Positions 11,401 to 23,400 of a stretch of 64,000 nt of DNA are shown here, piece by piece. Where the stretch lies: assembly GCA_951799405.1 (NCBI GenBank), contig CATOGX010000087.1, positions 1-64,000 on the forward strand. The letters run 5' to 3'. The position numbers and the translations under genes are program-made. Numbering within the stretch: the stretch's first letter is position 1; each line of letters starts with the position of its first letter. This stretch comes from Agapetus fuscipes (lineage: Eukaryota; Arthropoda; Insecta; Trichoptera; Glossosomatidae). Under the pieces are notes generated by a model. It saw only the letters and a list, made by a program, of their open reading frames with translations. It made no database searches and was not told where the DNA came from.

Positions 11401-14400
11401 TTAGTATTGACTTGGTAGATTATAGGAATAAACCCGGTCTATTCTCACAATAGACTCCAATTGGCCATACCTATTCTCATAATAGGCTCGTCCTATTCCC
11501 CTAATAGCCTTCCTTCTCTTCTTCTAATATATATTTCTTTTTCCGCCTACGGCCGTTCGGGTGCCCTCCAGCTAGTTGCCCCAATCGACCTATATACCCT
11601 ATACCCCTTCCAGGGGTATTTAGGGCCTGGACAACCACTTCCCCAAATCCTACACGTACCTTAAGTAGCACATAGCAGCACGCACTATGTGCCACTGAAG
11701 ATACGTGGAGGATATGGGGTCATGGTTGTCCTGGCCCATACATGAGTATAATAGCGGTCCACTGGAAGCATCTAGCTGGAGATCACCCGAGCGCGGCCTG
11801 CGGAAAAACAGACAACAAAAATACAGAGTTATGTAGTTATCGCACGACGTGCATTTTATTGATCAGAAAAGCCACATAATTAGACAAACAATACATAATG
11901 ATCAGCATTAAAAATAGGAACAGCACACAGGAGTCCAGGGGCAGCGGCGGCGGTAGTGGGTCGTCCAGGGTAGTGGTAGTGGGTTGTCAGAAGTTTCCAT
12001 GTTCTCTGAGGACAAAAAAGAAAAGAACGTTTAATTATTGCGTCCATATATGCGGCTTTAATTCCACCACAATTCCAAACAGATGCGTTAATATGCCAAA
12101 TAACAGTAAAATAGCGATTTAAATATATGATTATTATATTACATTCTTATTATATTAACTCTCTTGTACTTGAGACGTGAAAGTAGAGAAAGCGTTACAA
12201 GCATTCAAGGCAATGGATGCAGGCAGATAACAAAATACTTCATTTGATAACGGAACTTACCCCTTCAAGCGCAGACTCAAGATCGAGTTAAAAACTCTTG
12301 TAGATCTCCTTCACTACATTGTGTATGTTGAAAATGCGCGGACTTAATGGCGAAACTCACTACTTAATAAATTATTAGCCGTGTTCACAGAGTATAGGTA
12401 ATTTCGTTCACCGCGTTTCAATAGAATTTAGTAACAGCACAGGGCGCAAGACAAAAGTAAATACACTGAACCGGGCAGCCACGGGCAGCTGCAATGCCAG
12501 CGGCCCGAGAACTAGGGATTAGAGATGGGCAAATAAAAAAAAACGATATTTATTGAATCGATATTTTCAAACACTATCGAAATATATCGAGGAAAAAATA
12601 TCGATATTTCGATAAATCGATATTATAAATATATGGGGGGGGGGGTTGTGTTTTGAAGCCAAAACTTTAACATAACAAATCGTAAGTCTTCTCCTAATTA
12701 TTGTTCTTAAGGAATTAAATGTTCGTGTCTGCTCCAACCCCCCTCCTCCCCTTCTTGTCGACAGATGCTATGCACCAAAACATTTTGAGACGTAACCCGC
12801 CAGCGAACGATATTTTTTTGGAAAATTTCGGTATTTTTTAAACGCATTTCTACATTTTAAATTATTTTATATATTATACAATTATTAATAATTATACTCA
12901 TAATTTATATTTGAATAATGATTAATTTAATTAAAACTATTTTATTATAAGTAAAATTATTAATTATTTTATCCCCCCCCTCCCCCACCCCGTGGACAGA
13001 TCTTTTTTGTATCGATATATCAAAATATCATTATTTTTTTCCTTGATATATTTTGATAGTGTTTACAAATATCGATATTTTTTTCATGTGCCCATCCCTA
13101 GACTGAGGCATGCGAGGCGAGTTGGAACTGCGCAAGCGGCGGACCCCCCCCCCCCCTCCCCCCACCAATCAGATTGGCGACGCCGCAGAGTTTTGCAATG
13201 TGAACTTTACACCTAGTATGATTTTTTTCATAATACTCTAGTATCGAGTATTCGAGAAAAATGTATGTGAACTTGAAAAGCACCTCTAGCCAAAAAAGCT
13301 TGAACCATTTCAATAGACTCCAAGCTTATTGTCACAATTGGACAATATTATATCGGCTCGGGTGAAAAAGCCGAGAATGGCCGAGAACTGCCGAAAGCCC
13401 ACCGCAAACCTATTGTCACAATAGACTGCCTGTTCTCACAATAGGAAATCCCTCTAATAGGATTTTGACGGTTCCTACAATCAACCACATTTCATTCTCA
13501 GAATAGACCGTCAATTCCTACAATAGGATATTTTTCAATAGACTTATCCAATTGAAAAATTTCTCTCAGTGTAGTACTATACCCAATTTTTTTCATTTTT
13601 CTTTAGTTTTTACAAAGTAATAAGATCGAAAATCGCATGAAGTACTGCTATTGGGTAGAACCATCCACCAATAAGTTCATAGCATTAATTTTTGTTTGTA
13701 GGTATTTAAAATATAATATTTAAGTTGACCTTGAAAACCGACTCTTAAAAAAGCCGAATTCCACAATTTGTTGACATAAGAACATTAACACACTCAAAAA
13801 AAATCATTGTGTAAATAAAAAGGGTCATTAACTTCTATTTTTTGTGATGTATTGGGATTTCGTGCCTACGCATACTAATGAGGTATATCTATTTATAGAA
13901 TCTCGATCTTTTTTCCATAATCTAAATTATGATGGACAGGCCCGGATTAACCCCTCTGGGGGCCCTGGTGCGGGGAAAAGTTTGGGGCCCCGCATATGCC
14001 TCCCCGCCTTTAAAATTACCCCCCCTCTTCATATATTTTGTCATAACGCCAAAGATGCATACCATTTCCGAAAAAAAAAGGTTTAAATGTTTTCTTTACA
14101 ATATTTTTTAGCTTTTGGGGGGGCCCTTGGTCACGTATGCCTCAAAAGACAAAAGGCGGCTCAAGGAAATAACTTTTTTTAATGCATTTTAACTAATTTA
14201 CATTAAGTTTGTAATTGGGTGCCCCTTGACCGCAAATGCTCGCAAAGACATGGGTACTGAAAGAAAATATACGTTTTTTTTACACTTTGGGGGCCCCCTG
14301 TATGAGGGGGCCCTGGTTCGGTCGCACCGCTCGAACCGCCTTTAATCCGGGCCTGATGATGGAGTAAAATAATAATTTCACAAAAGTTTTTTTTCTCTGG

Positions 14401-17400
14401 TAGGCACTAAAAAAACTGTTTTTTGATATAAAAAAACCCACAGGAGATATGTTTTGTATCTTTGGAGATATTTAATATAAAAAACCACGAGTTGGGTGTA
14501 GTGTCCGACCGAAAGTGTACTTTCACTTTCGGCCGAAAGCCGTAGCCGAATTTCGGCAAAATTCTACTTTCGGCAGAAAGCCGAAGCCGAAAGCCGAAAC
14601 TGAAAGCCGTAGCCGAAAGTATGAATATTATTTAAGTGCCTAGTTAGTTATGCATTATTTAGTTAGAAGGATATGCAATAACAATAAAAGGTGTTTACTA
14701 TTCTGGGAACTTTTTTATTTAATGCAAAACTATATGCAATTTTTTTTTAAATTACTAATAGGTACAATAGGGTAATTTCACACTTTTTTTTTCTTTCGTA
14801 AATTGATAGATTAAAGTTATTAAAATAGTCTCCCGTTTTTTTTTTTTTTTAATAATGCGTATTTTTTGAATTAGGGCGCTTTTAAATTTGTCATTTTTCC
14901 ATTTCCTGTGAAACGGCCCATTTTTTGCATTTGGGCGGATGTGACGTCGATGGATCTCATTCGGCTCAGCTGTCATTCAGTCGTGTGTATTTTTGTATGG
15001 CGGATTTGTTTACATTTGACGAGTATATCTATTTTCATCAATTTCAACTATTATTTGCACTTTAAAGTTAGTTGTGCCGTGTATAAAGTATAATTGAATT
15101 GGTGTAATCATCAAAGATGACTGAAAAGGGCTTTGAAAAGGCTCAATCTGACAATTTACCGGAGGTCGATGCTATGATGATGTATGTGTATTTCTCCAAG
15201 AACATGGACTTCATAAGTTCAGAATTACGTGGAGTAAAAGCTTCAAGGTAAGAAAAATAGTTCTGTTTATGTGTCAAAGTTCATTTAGATTCATAAATTC
15301 TCCAGATATTATACGTTTTCATGCAAACATCTTTCCTTTACAAATTCTGTAACCTTACTTATTTAAATTGCAATACTGCCATGTCATAGCTTCTAAATCT
15401 TAATATAAAGGCTAAATTAATTGTTTATAAAGCTTACTTCCTTTATTACATCATTAAAAGTTGTTTTTAATCACATAACCTTACTTTACACCAGTCAAGG
15501 GTTGTGCACTTGCAATATATCCTAACCCTTATTCCGTTTGTTTGTTTTTAGATCTTCGAGAGAAAGTTACGGAGACAATGCCATTGGCTATGTGCAAGTG
15601 AAACGCGATGGAGCCATTTGCACTGTTAAGGCCCGTATAACACCAGAACACAAAGTCCGTACAAAAGCATACGCGGTAACCTTGATCACCGATGAGGAAC
15701 AAGGCACTGTTGAATCATGTGTCTGTGAAGATTGTCCAGCATCTCAAGGTCAGTAATGAATATTAGATTCACGAGGTGTCATGATTCCTTTGTAAAAGCA
15801 ATAAAATGTAAGAGATCTAATTAGCAGGCTCGGCTCACCAAATAATTGCTATCTGTAATCTAAGATGCAAAGATATGTTAACATTTAAGATTCATGCCCA
15901 CAAACGGACACGTGTAAGTTCGCGCTTACGAATTCTGTATGTGTACCTACTTACAAATTAAAATCCAATCTTCAAACGAACATACATCCTGCTACTGGTG
16001 CCGACCTTCCCTGAAACGGGCGACATTGGCAAAGTGAAACATATTTTATAGTGTGGGCGGTCAGACTCATATCAATCCATTGGCCAACATTATGGCCTTG
16101 CTGACTGCAAATATTTTTTCTTTTTAATTTCATTATTTTTCTAAAGAAAACAATATTTTGTGAAAAAATATTCCAATTTTTACTTAAAATTTATGTCAAC
16201 AAAATAAGTGAATATTTTTTGTTAATTCATCAATATATAAAGTATTAAAGCAGAGGTCTACATTATTTGCATCTGTATTAATCAAAATGAAACATTTTTT
16301 TATTTTTACTCTCTTACAGGAGGTTGCAAGCATGCAGTAGCCTTTCTGTCATGGGTGCATCGTCGCAGCGAAGAGCCAGCAAAGACAGAAGTGAAATGTT
16401 ACTGGAAGCGGTCAAAGATGGCAGAGATAGGCTCAGCTGTGAAATTCATAAAATGTAGGGATTTAGGAGAACTTAAAACTTTCACAGCTGGGCCTTCGAG
16501 TAACGGAAAGTTTTTGGCATCCGTCGTTAAAGCAACGAAGGAAGCTGACGTCAAGGATGTCCTCCTTATGAAGTATTTTAAGGAGGGCAATCCTATAGAA
16601 TCCCTTAGCATCCATAGATTAATGGAGGAATTTATAGACGATGGAAAAGGCACGACCCCTCAGCAATTTCAAACATACTGTGAAAATAGAATGAGTGTTA
16701 AGGCGTGCAACGAGGCAGCCAAGGAAACTCTGGAGCAGGCTGATTGCACTCTTTGGTACGAGTTGAGGTATGGGAGAATCACAGCATCCAAGATCCATGA
16801 AGCGTCACGCTGTCACACTCCTGATGGCTCTCTTGTGGAGCAGCTGTTGGGAGGAAAAATTTTTGAGACGGCAGCTGTGACACGTGGCCGAAAACTGGAA
16901 GAGTTGGTTTTCAAAAAAATCAAAAAGCAATATCCCGATCTGAAAAAATGTGGATTATTGCTATCCAAGCATTATCCATTTTTTGGAGCTTCTCCTGATG
17001 GAGTATCTCAAGAATATGTACTTGAGATAAAATGTCCAAGCACCGAAAAATGGATGGAGAAATATTTTGTCAAAGACAAACCCACTCCGAAGTTCTTTGC
17101 ACAAATCCAAATGCAAATGCATTTTACAAAAAAGAAAAGAGGAATATTCTGTGTTGCCAAACCGGATTTTGAAAAGAGTTGTGAGACCGTTGAATGCACT
17201 GTGGAGTATGATGAAAATTATTGTTTAGATTTAATGGAAAAAGCATGTGAATTTTGGACTAAAACATTATTTTTTAGATTATTTCAATAAATGTTTTATT
17301 TTATATGAATTAATTTTTATCTGTAATGTTGATCTGCTATTCTTGTTCTTATTCTCTCAACATTCTGAATAATTATATACTTGAGAATATTATTTATTGT

Positions 17401-20400
17401 TTGTATCCCTTGACTTATAGGTTGGTATGACGCTGAACACCCATGCTGTAAAAAATGGTTCACTTTGCCAATAAAAGGACGGCAAAAGTTGCTGGGCTTT
17501 TGTTCATTTGAGTATTCATTTATATGGTTTTTGAATTGTAAGTACACATGCAGCATTTGTAAGCGAGAACTTACACTTGTCTGTTTGTGGGTGTGTATTT
17601 AGTAGGAACTTTAAATGTTTATGTATATTTTCAACCTAGATTACATTAGACTTTATGTATTACACTGTGGGTACTTTGAAAAGTATAGCTATAAGGTGTT
17701 TTAATGCATATTTACCAAAGTCTAACAATTTTAAAGTATAGTTATTTATGTATTTTATAACTGCTGTTTCTTAACTACTTTTTTATATTTGATATATGTG
17801 ATAACTACTTTGTTAACAAAAGGTTCACTTGCCAATATTACCTCTGTTCCAGGGAAGAGCGTCAAGTTTAAGGGCTTGTGCATTCAGTTTAAATTTGGGT
17901 CTTTATTTTGTTAATGAACATGCAGCATATTATGTAAACGTTAACTAACACAATATGCCTGCTTATAGAAATGTATTTAATATGAATCATAAAGTCATGT
18001 GTATCTTTACCATTTAGATTATAATGTAAAAATGCACTACTTAACAATACCTGGTATTGGAGTTTTTCATATGTTCTTATTATGTAGGTATCATCTTTCT
18101 GTTGGTTTTTCTAATAAAAATAAAGAAGTTGTTGATTGAAGTGTACTTTATTAATAAAAAAGGCTTTCCATTATTAATACAAACATTAATACTCATTATG
18201 TACATGTTGCAACAGATGTAAAGTGAGATTCAGAAAAATTGACCAGAATAGTAAATGTAACTTAGTAAGCAACATGTGAAATGAAGAGTTGAATAGTAAA
18301 AATTAGATAAAAGCTATCAAGGTAAATTAAAACACATTAAGATTTAAAAATAATCTCAGTCATACAAGTGAAATGAAGAGTTGAATGGCAAAAAATAGAT
18401 AAAAGCCACCAAGTTAAATAAAAACATGAGATTTCAAAAATAATCTCAGTCATACAAGTGAAATGAAGATTTGAATGGTAAAAAATAGATAAAAGCCACC
18501 AAGTTAAATAAAAACACATGAGATTTCAAAAATAATCTCAGTCATACAAGTGAAATGAAGAGTTGAATAGTAAAAATTTTATAAAAGCCACCAAGTTAAA
18601 TAAAAACACATGAGATTTCAAAAATAATCTCAGTCATACAAGTGAAATGAAGAGTTGAATAGTAAAAATTTGATAAAAGCCACCAAGTTAAATAAAAACA
18701 CATGAGATTTAAAAAATAATCTCAGTCATACAAGTGAAATGAAGAGTTGAATGGTGTAAAATAGATAAAAGCGACCAAGGTAAATAAAAACACTTGAGAT
18801 TTAAAAAGTAATATCAGTCATAAGCTCAAAAGCATAAAGGTTAAATATAAGTACTGAAAATAAAAATTGAATTTTAAAAGTAATGTCTAAGGGTGGCTAA
18901 CCCTTCTAAACTTTGATCAATGATTTTTGTAAGTTGATCAGACCACAAGCAATCACAATAATTTCATCCAAGCGATTCACGAGGTTGTGGTCGATAGTTG
19001 AATGCATAGTGAGCATATGAAATTCTCTCACTCTGCTTATCACACGCTCTACGTGAATACATAAAGCGGCAATTCGCTTTGCTTCCTTAACTTCGTTTTG
19101 GCTAAGGGTACTTTTCTGCAGCACGCTTGGAGGGCGAACAAGGTGAGCACCCTTTTCCTCTAAAACATGGGAAATATTCTTAAACCCCCGATCTGCCATC
19201 ACCCATGTTCCTGTGGCGATGTTGTCGAAATAGCCACAGTCCTGAGCAATAGTAGAGTCGGTTGCTCGGCCTCCATACCCACATGATAAGAAATTAATGA
19301 GACCATCTGGAGTGCAAGAAATTAGATATTTTACCGTATTACAGGCCTTGTATTCAGACCACGTTAATGATTGGTGCAGCGAGTTGCCTGGTTTCTCAAT
19401 TTGAATTTCAAGACAATCAATAATGGAACGGACGTTCCTATATCGAGCTCGAAATGCAATGGGCAATTCCAACCTTATGAGTTTTGCAGATGGCCATATA
19501 ATCAACTCTTTGAGTACCCCTGATAAAATGGGAATCGTTTTCTTAAAAATGCGACATATAGAGGAATCTGACATTCCAAAATGTGCACCTATTACTTTAT
19601 ATGAAAAATTCAACCTAATTTTCTTTAGGCAAATCATTATATCTATAATAGGTGCACAAACTGTATCTTGCAGAATAGCCAATACATGGTACATTTCTTT
19701 TGGAATGCCTAAATACAGTTGAGGTTGGCGTTGCACAAGCAAAATATAACCTCTTTTCATCTCAACGTTAAGCGCGTCCATTTCCATATTGTTGTCTTCA
19801 AAATCCGAGCCACTACCATAGTCCACAAAAAGATCAGAATCACTATCTTCAGGGTCTGAACTGGAAGATGAATAGACAGCTTCCACATTCAATTTTTCCA
19901 GAGGAGATTCCACAGGTTTCAACTTGATCGGTGAGCAGCTACTGTGAGTGGTCGGGGGTCTCACATTCAAGGTGTTGGTTGCTTTGCTCCTGTAGGTGGG
20001 TACCATATTCACCTGCACTGCTTTATCCAATGGAGCAGAAGTCAGATGCGTTGACTGCTCCACAGCATCCACATCAGTTGATGTGAATGCATCCACATCA
20101 ACGGATGCGGAAGCATCCACATCAACTGATGTGGATGCTTCAGAGTTTGTAGCGTTCAGACTTGCTTCTCTTAAAAGTTCCATCACTAGCATTTTTCTTT
20201 TTCTAATCTCGCCGGTTTTCCTATCCACAGTCTTTTTAGCTTTTTGGCACTCAAATTTGTGCGGCAAAACTCCTTTCTTCAGGCGCATATTGCTTCCCAT
20301 CAATCTGCCCATCATAAAGTTTTCCAAGTCGTCCTGGAGCTGTAAAAATATAAATAACATAATATGAGAGCATGTAGTTCACACAACTACTACAACAAAA

Positions 20401-23400
20401 AGTAAAAAGGTAGGTTAGACACATTAGTACATGACAATATATTATTATTAAGTATGCACACAAACTTCTAGGATAAAAAAGTTGTGATGTCACACAGCCG
20501 GGTTGTCAGGGCAAAGGCAAGCTTATATTTTATTATAGGTTGCTAAGGGGTCCAGTCCCATAGACCTGTGACCTTTGGCCGATGAGAAAATATTATATTT
20601 ACATTCCAGTCCATTGCTGCCTTCCTAAAGAAACAAGTACAAAAACTTTGCTATGTTAACACTTGTTTTTTTATAAATTACGGAATCAAACAATATTTGA
20701 GGATGTTTTTGATCATTACTGACAAAAAAAACTATGAGTTTCTAATCAATTTGTTAAAAACAAATCGATTTTAATTTTGACACGTTTGACAGCGTTTTCA
20801 CATGCCATTTCTTGAGCCACGTGATTTATTTACGAAGGCATGTAGAAATAACATATTTTATACATAGGTATGCAATTAAATAACAACAAAATACTATAAC
20901 TTACATTAAAATGGTCTTCGCAAATGAAGCGGGTAGATTTGGAAGACAGAAGTTCGTCTCGCTTCATCACAAGACACCATTTTTTGTGGATAGCTGGATC
21001 GCGGGGCATCCGCAAAAACTTTTTATCCGGTGTTGCACGTGACGTATTTGTACACATCGGAACTACACAATATTTATGATACTTCGAAGACATTTTTCAA
21101 GGTTTGTTGTGAGTTTATATTATGTTTGTCGGATCTCGGAAGCTTGATAATAGCACGTATTTTCACACTGACAGCCGGCTTTCTAATACTACAAACACAC
21201 GTCGCACACGTCACTCACGCCACTTGGATCCAATGACGTCACACGAGCTCCAGCCAATAGCGTCGCGTTTGAATTGGACTCGATTTGTCGGCATTTTATT
21301 TTACAAAATTAAAAATGAAAAGCCCAATTTTACCACTTAAAAAAAATATAGTTGAGATCCTTGACTTATAATCTACACAAAAATATCGTTTTCAACCATA
21401 TTGCTCACCATTGCAATTACCCTATTATTAATAATTAAAAATCAAACAAATTAAAAAACTTACAAAACTTTTCATGTTTATTTCATCGCCTAATTAAGTT
21501 AAACAAATGCAACAAAAATACTTTATATAAGAAATTAAATGAAATGAAAATAAAACAATTATAAAAAACGGTAATAAAAAAAACTTTTCATGTTTAAGTC
21601 AACGCCCAATTAGTTATACAGGGCTTAAACGACCGTCAAGTCAGTCAATCTTCTTATTTTAAACTACATATGTTCTCCATATGTTGTGTATGTGTAGTAC
21701 ACGAATATGAAAGAATTTTTCAATTTATTTAAGATTTTTTAAACTTTTATTCGTCTAAAGGCCGCCAATCGCGTCGCGGCGTTCGCGTCGCGTTGCGTGC
21801 GCGCGGGGGGTCGGTTTGTCTGCCTAACTTTCGGTTGGGCCGAAAGTGACCACTACTTTCGGCCGAAACCGTAAGTTTGCCGAATGTGGCAAATATTGGC
21901 CGAAAGGCCGAAAGCCGAAACCGAATATTCGGTCGGACACTAGTTGGGTGTCTAAATTAGGCAGAAAATCGCTGGCACTTCAGGGGTTAAAAACTCCTAT
22001 TTATCTACAAAAATTCTTTCAAATCATCTGTAAAGAAATAGAATTTAAAAAAAGAGCAAGAATTGTTAAAATAATAATAATCATCTATAATCTAAGTTGC
22101 AAGGATATATTCATTTAAAGCTCTCAGATGTATGCCCACAAACCAACAAGTGTAGTTCGGGCTTACAAATGCTGAATGTGTACTAACAAATAAAATCCAA
22201 ACCTCAAATGAACATAAGCCCCACAACTTTTGCCGACCTTCCCTGAAACAGGGGTGACATTGGCAAAGTGAACCATTTTGTACAGTATGGGTGGTCAGCC
22301 TCATACCAACCTATAAGTCAAGGAATATGAATAATAAATTACATTTAAATATAAAAAAGAACAAAACCTTACAAAGAAATCTATACAAAAAAAGTCAAAA
22401 ATTTCCTATGCAAAAAATGTAGCAAATGAATACACCAACATTAGAAATCAACATTGCAGATTAGCCGCCACTTCTTCCTGTCCTTGCATACTTCTTTCAT
22501 TTCATCCAGAGTCATAACCTTTTTCATACAAGTCCTCCTTTTATTATGACTCTGGATATCCCATTCATTCGCTATTTAAGAGATTTGATCCTTCCATACT
22601 TTTCTCGGTCTTCCTCTACCACGACATCTACCGTTACAAGATTAAAAATGAAGACAGTGGTCATCGGGATCCATTTTGGCAAGTCTATCCTCAATGGGTT
22701 TATGTGTACCTGGAGCATGTATGACTGAGACGTGTTGTTGTTGTCTCAGGCAAAAGGAGGAGGAGCTGCGGCAGGCGCTGGACCCCAAGTATGCGCACCT
22801 GTCGGATGACCTGCATGTGGAGATCAGCGCCCTGGGCCCCCCCGCAGAGGCGCACGCTCGCATCGCCTTCGCCCTCGCCGAGGTAACTCCACAGCAGAGC
22901 AGCTTCTGTTGCTTTAAATCTCTTCAAAGCCGCTACATTCTACACCCATCTTAACTGTGGACGCCACTCTCATCTAAATTTATTTGTTATCTATAACACA
23001 GGCCAACAAAATATTTGTTTTTTTTACTGCTGGAAATGTAACAACTGATTCTTAATTCTTTTGATATGCTGATTCCAAAAATACCACCAGATTTTTTCTA
23101 TCAGCTCTAGTTGTTGAGATACAGGTTAATTGATGTTATTTCTGATAACAGGCATCATTGAAAAATAAATATATCGTTAATGGTCAAAATAGAAATTTCT
23201 TACTTAAAAATTAGAATCAGAGTAGCCAAATATTAAACATAACTGGAATTATACCAGAAAAAACCTTCTTATACTAGATCTCAGGTAGGTATTTAATCCA
23301 TGTTGTACTTAGAATCACCTATTTCCCGACCCTCCCGTACCTGCTTAATCCCCACTACTTTTAAAGTCAGGAGCATGCTACCTAGGTCATACTTGATTTA

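Larger units (their letters stand above)
14769..21423. mobile_element. ISL2EU-type DNA transposon, apparently complete
   Basis: Short inverted ends AGGGTAATTTCA and TGCAATTACCCT are flanked by AT on both sides. The interior has the two genes characteristic of this group: a YqaJ-domain nuclease on the + strand and a THAP-DDE transposase on the - strand, arranged convergently. Both are open through all their exons. Family A repeats at 15848, 17406 and 17816 and a 92-bp minisatellite at 18265-18830 lie within it. The element sits in KHDRBS intron 3. Confidence 0.8.
14500..21941. mobile_element. Outer TIR element with 10-bp target duplication, host of ISL2EU
   Basis: Ends AGTGTCCGACCGAA and TTCGGTCGGACACT are inverted. 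They are flanked by a perfect 10-bp duplication AGTTGGGTGT (14490-14499 and 21942-21951). Subterminal regions repeat CCGAAAG/CTTTCGG motifs. Without the ISL2EU insertion it is roughly 0.8 kb (14500-14766 plus 21426-21941) and non-coding. The long duplication points to a Mutator-like mechanism, but this is inference. Confidence 0.8.

Noticed and set aside
12630..13170. Runs of G or C as a structural G-quadruplex locus
   Set aside because: They are short low-complexity tracts inside and beside a MITE, with no conserved arrangement that could be shown here.
18265..18830. CRISPR-like array
   Set aside because: The whole 92-base unit repeats without unique spacers, and this is eukaryotic DNA.
19996..20367. 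123-codon + strand frame opposite the transposase linker
   Set aside because: Shadow of the Ser/Thr-Val-Asp repeats on the minus strand; no start context or homology.
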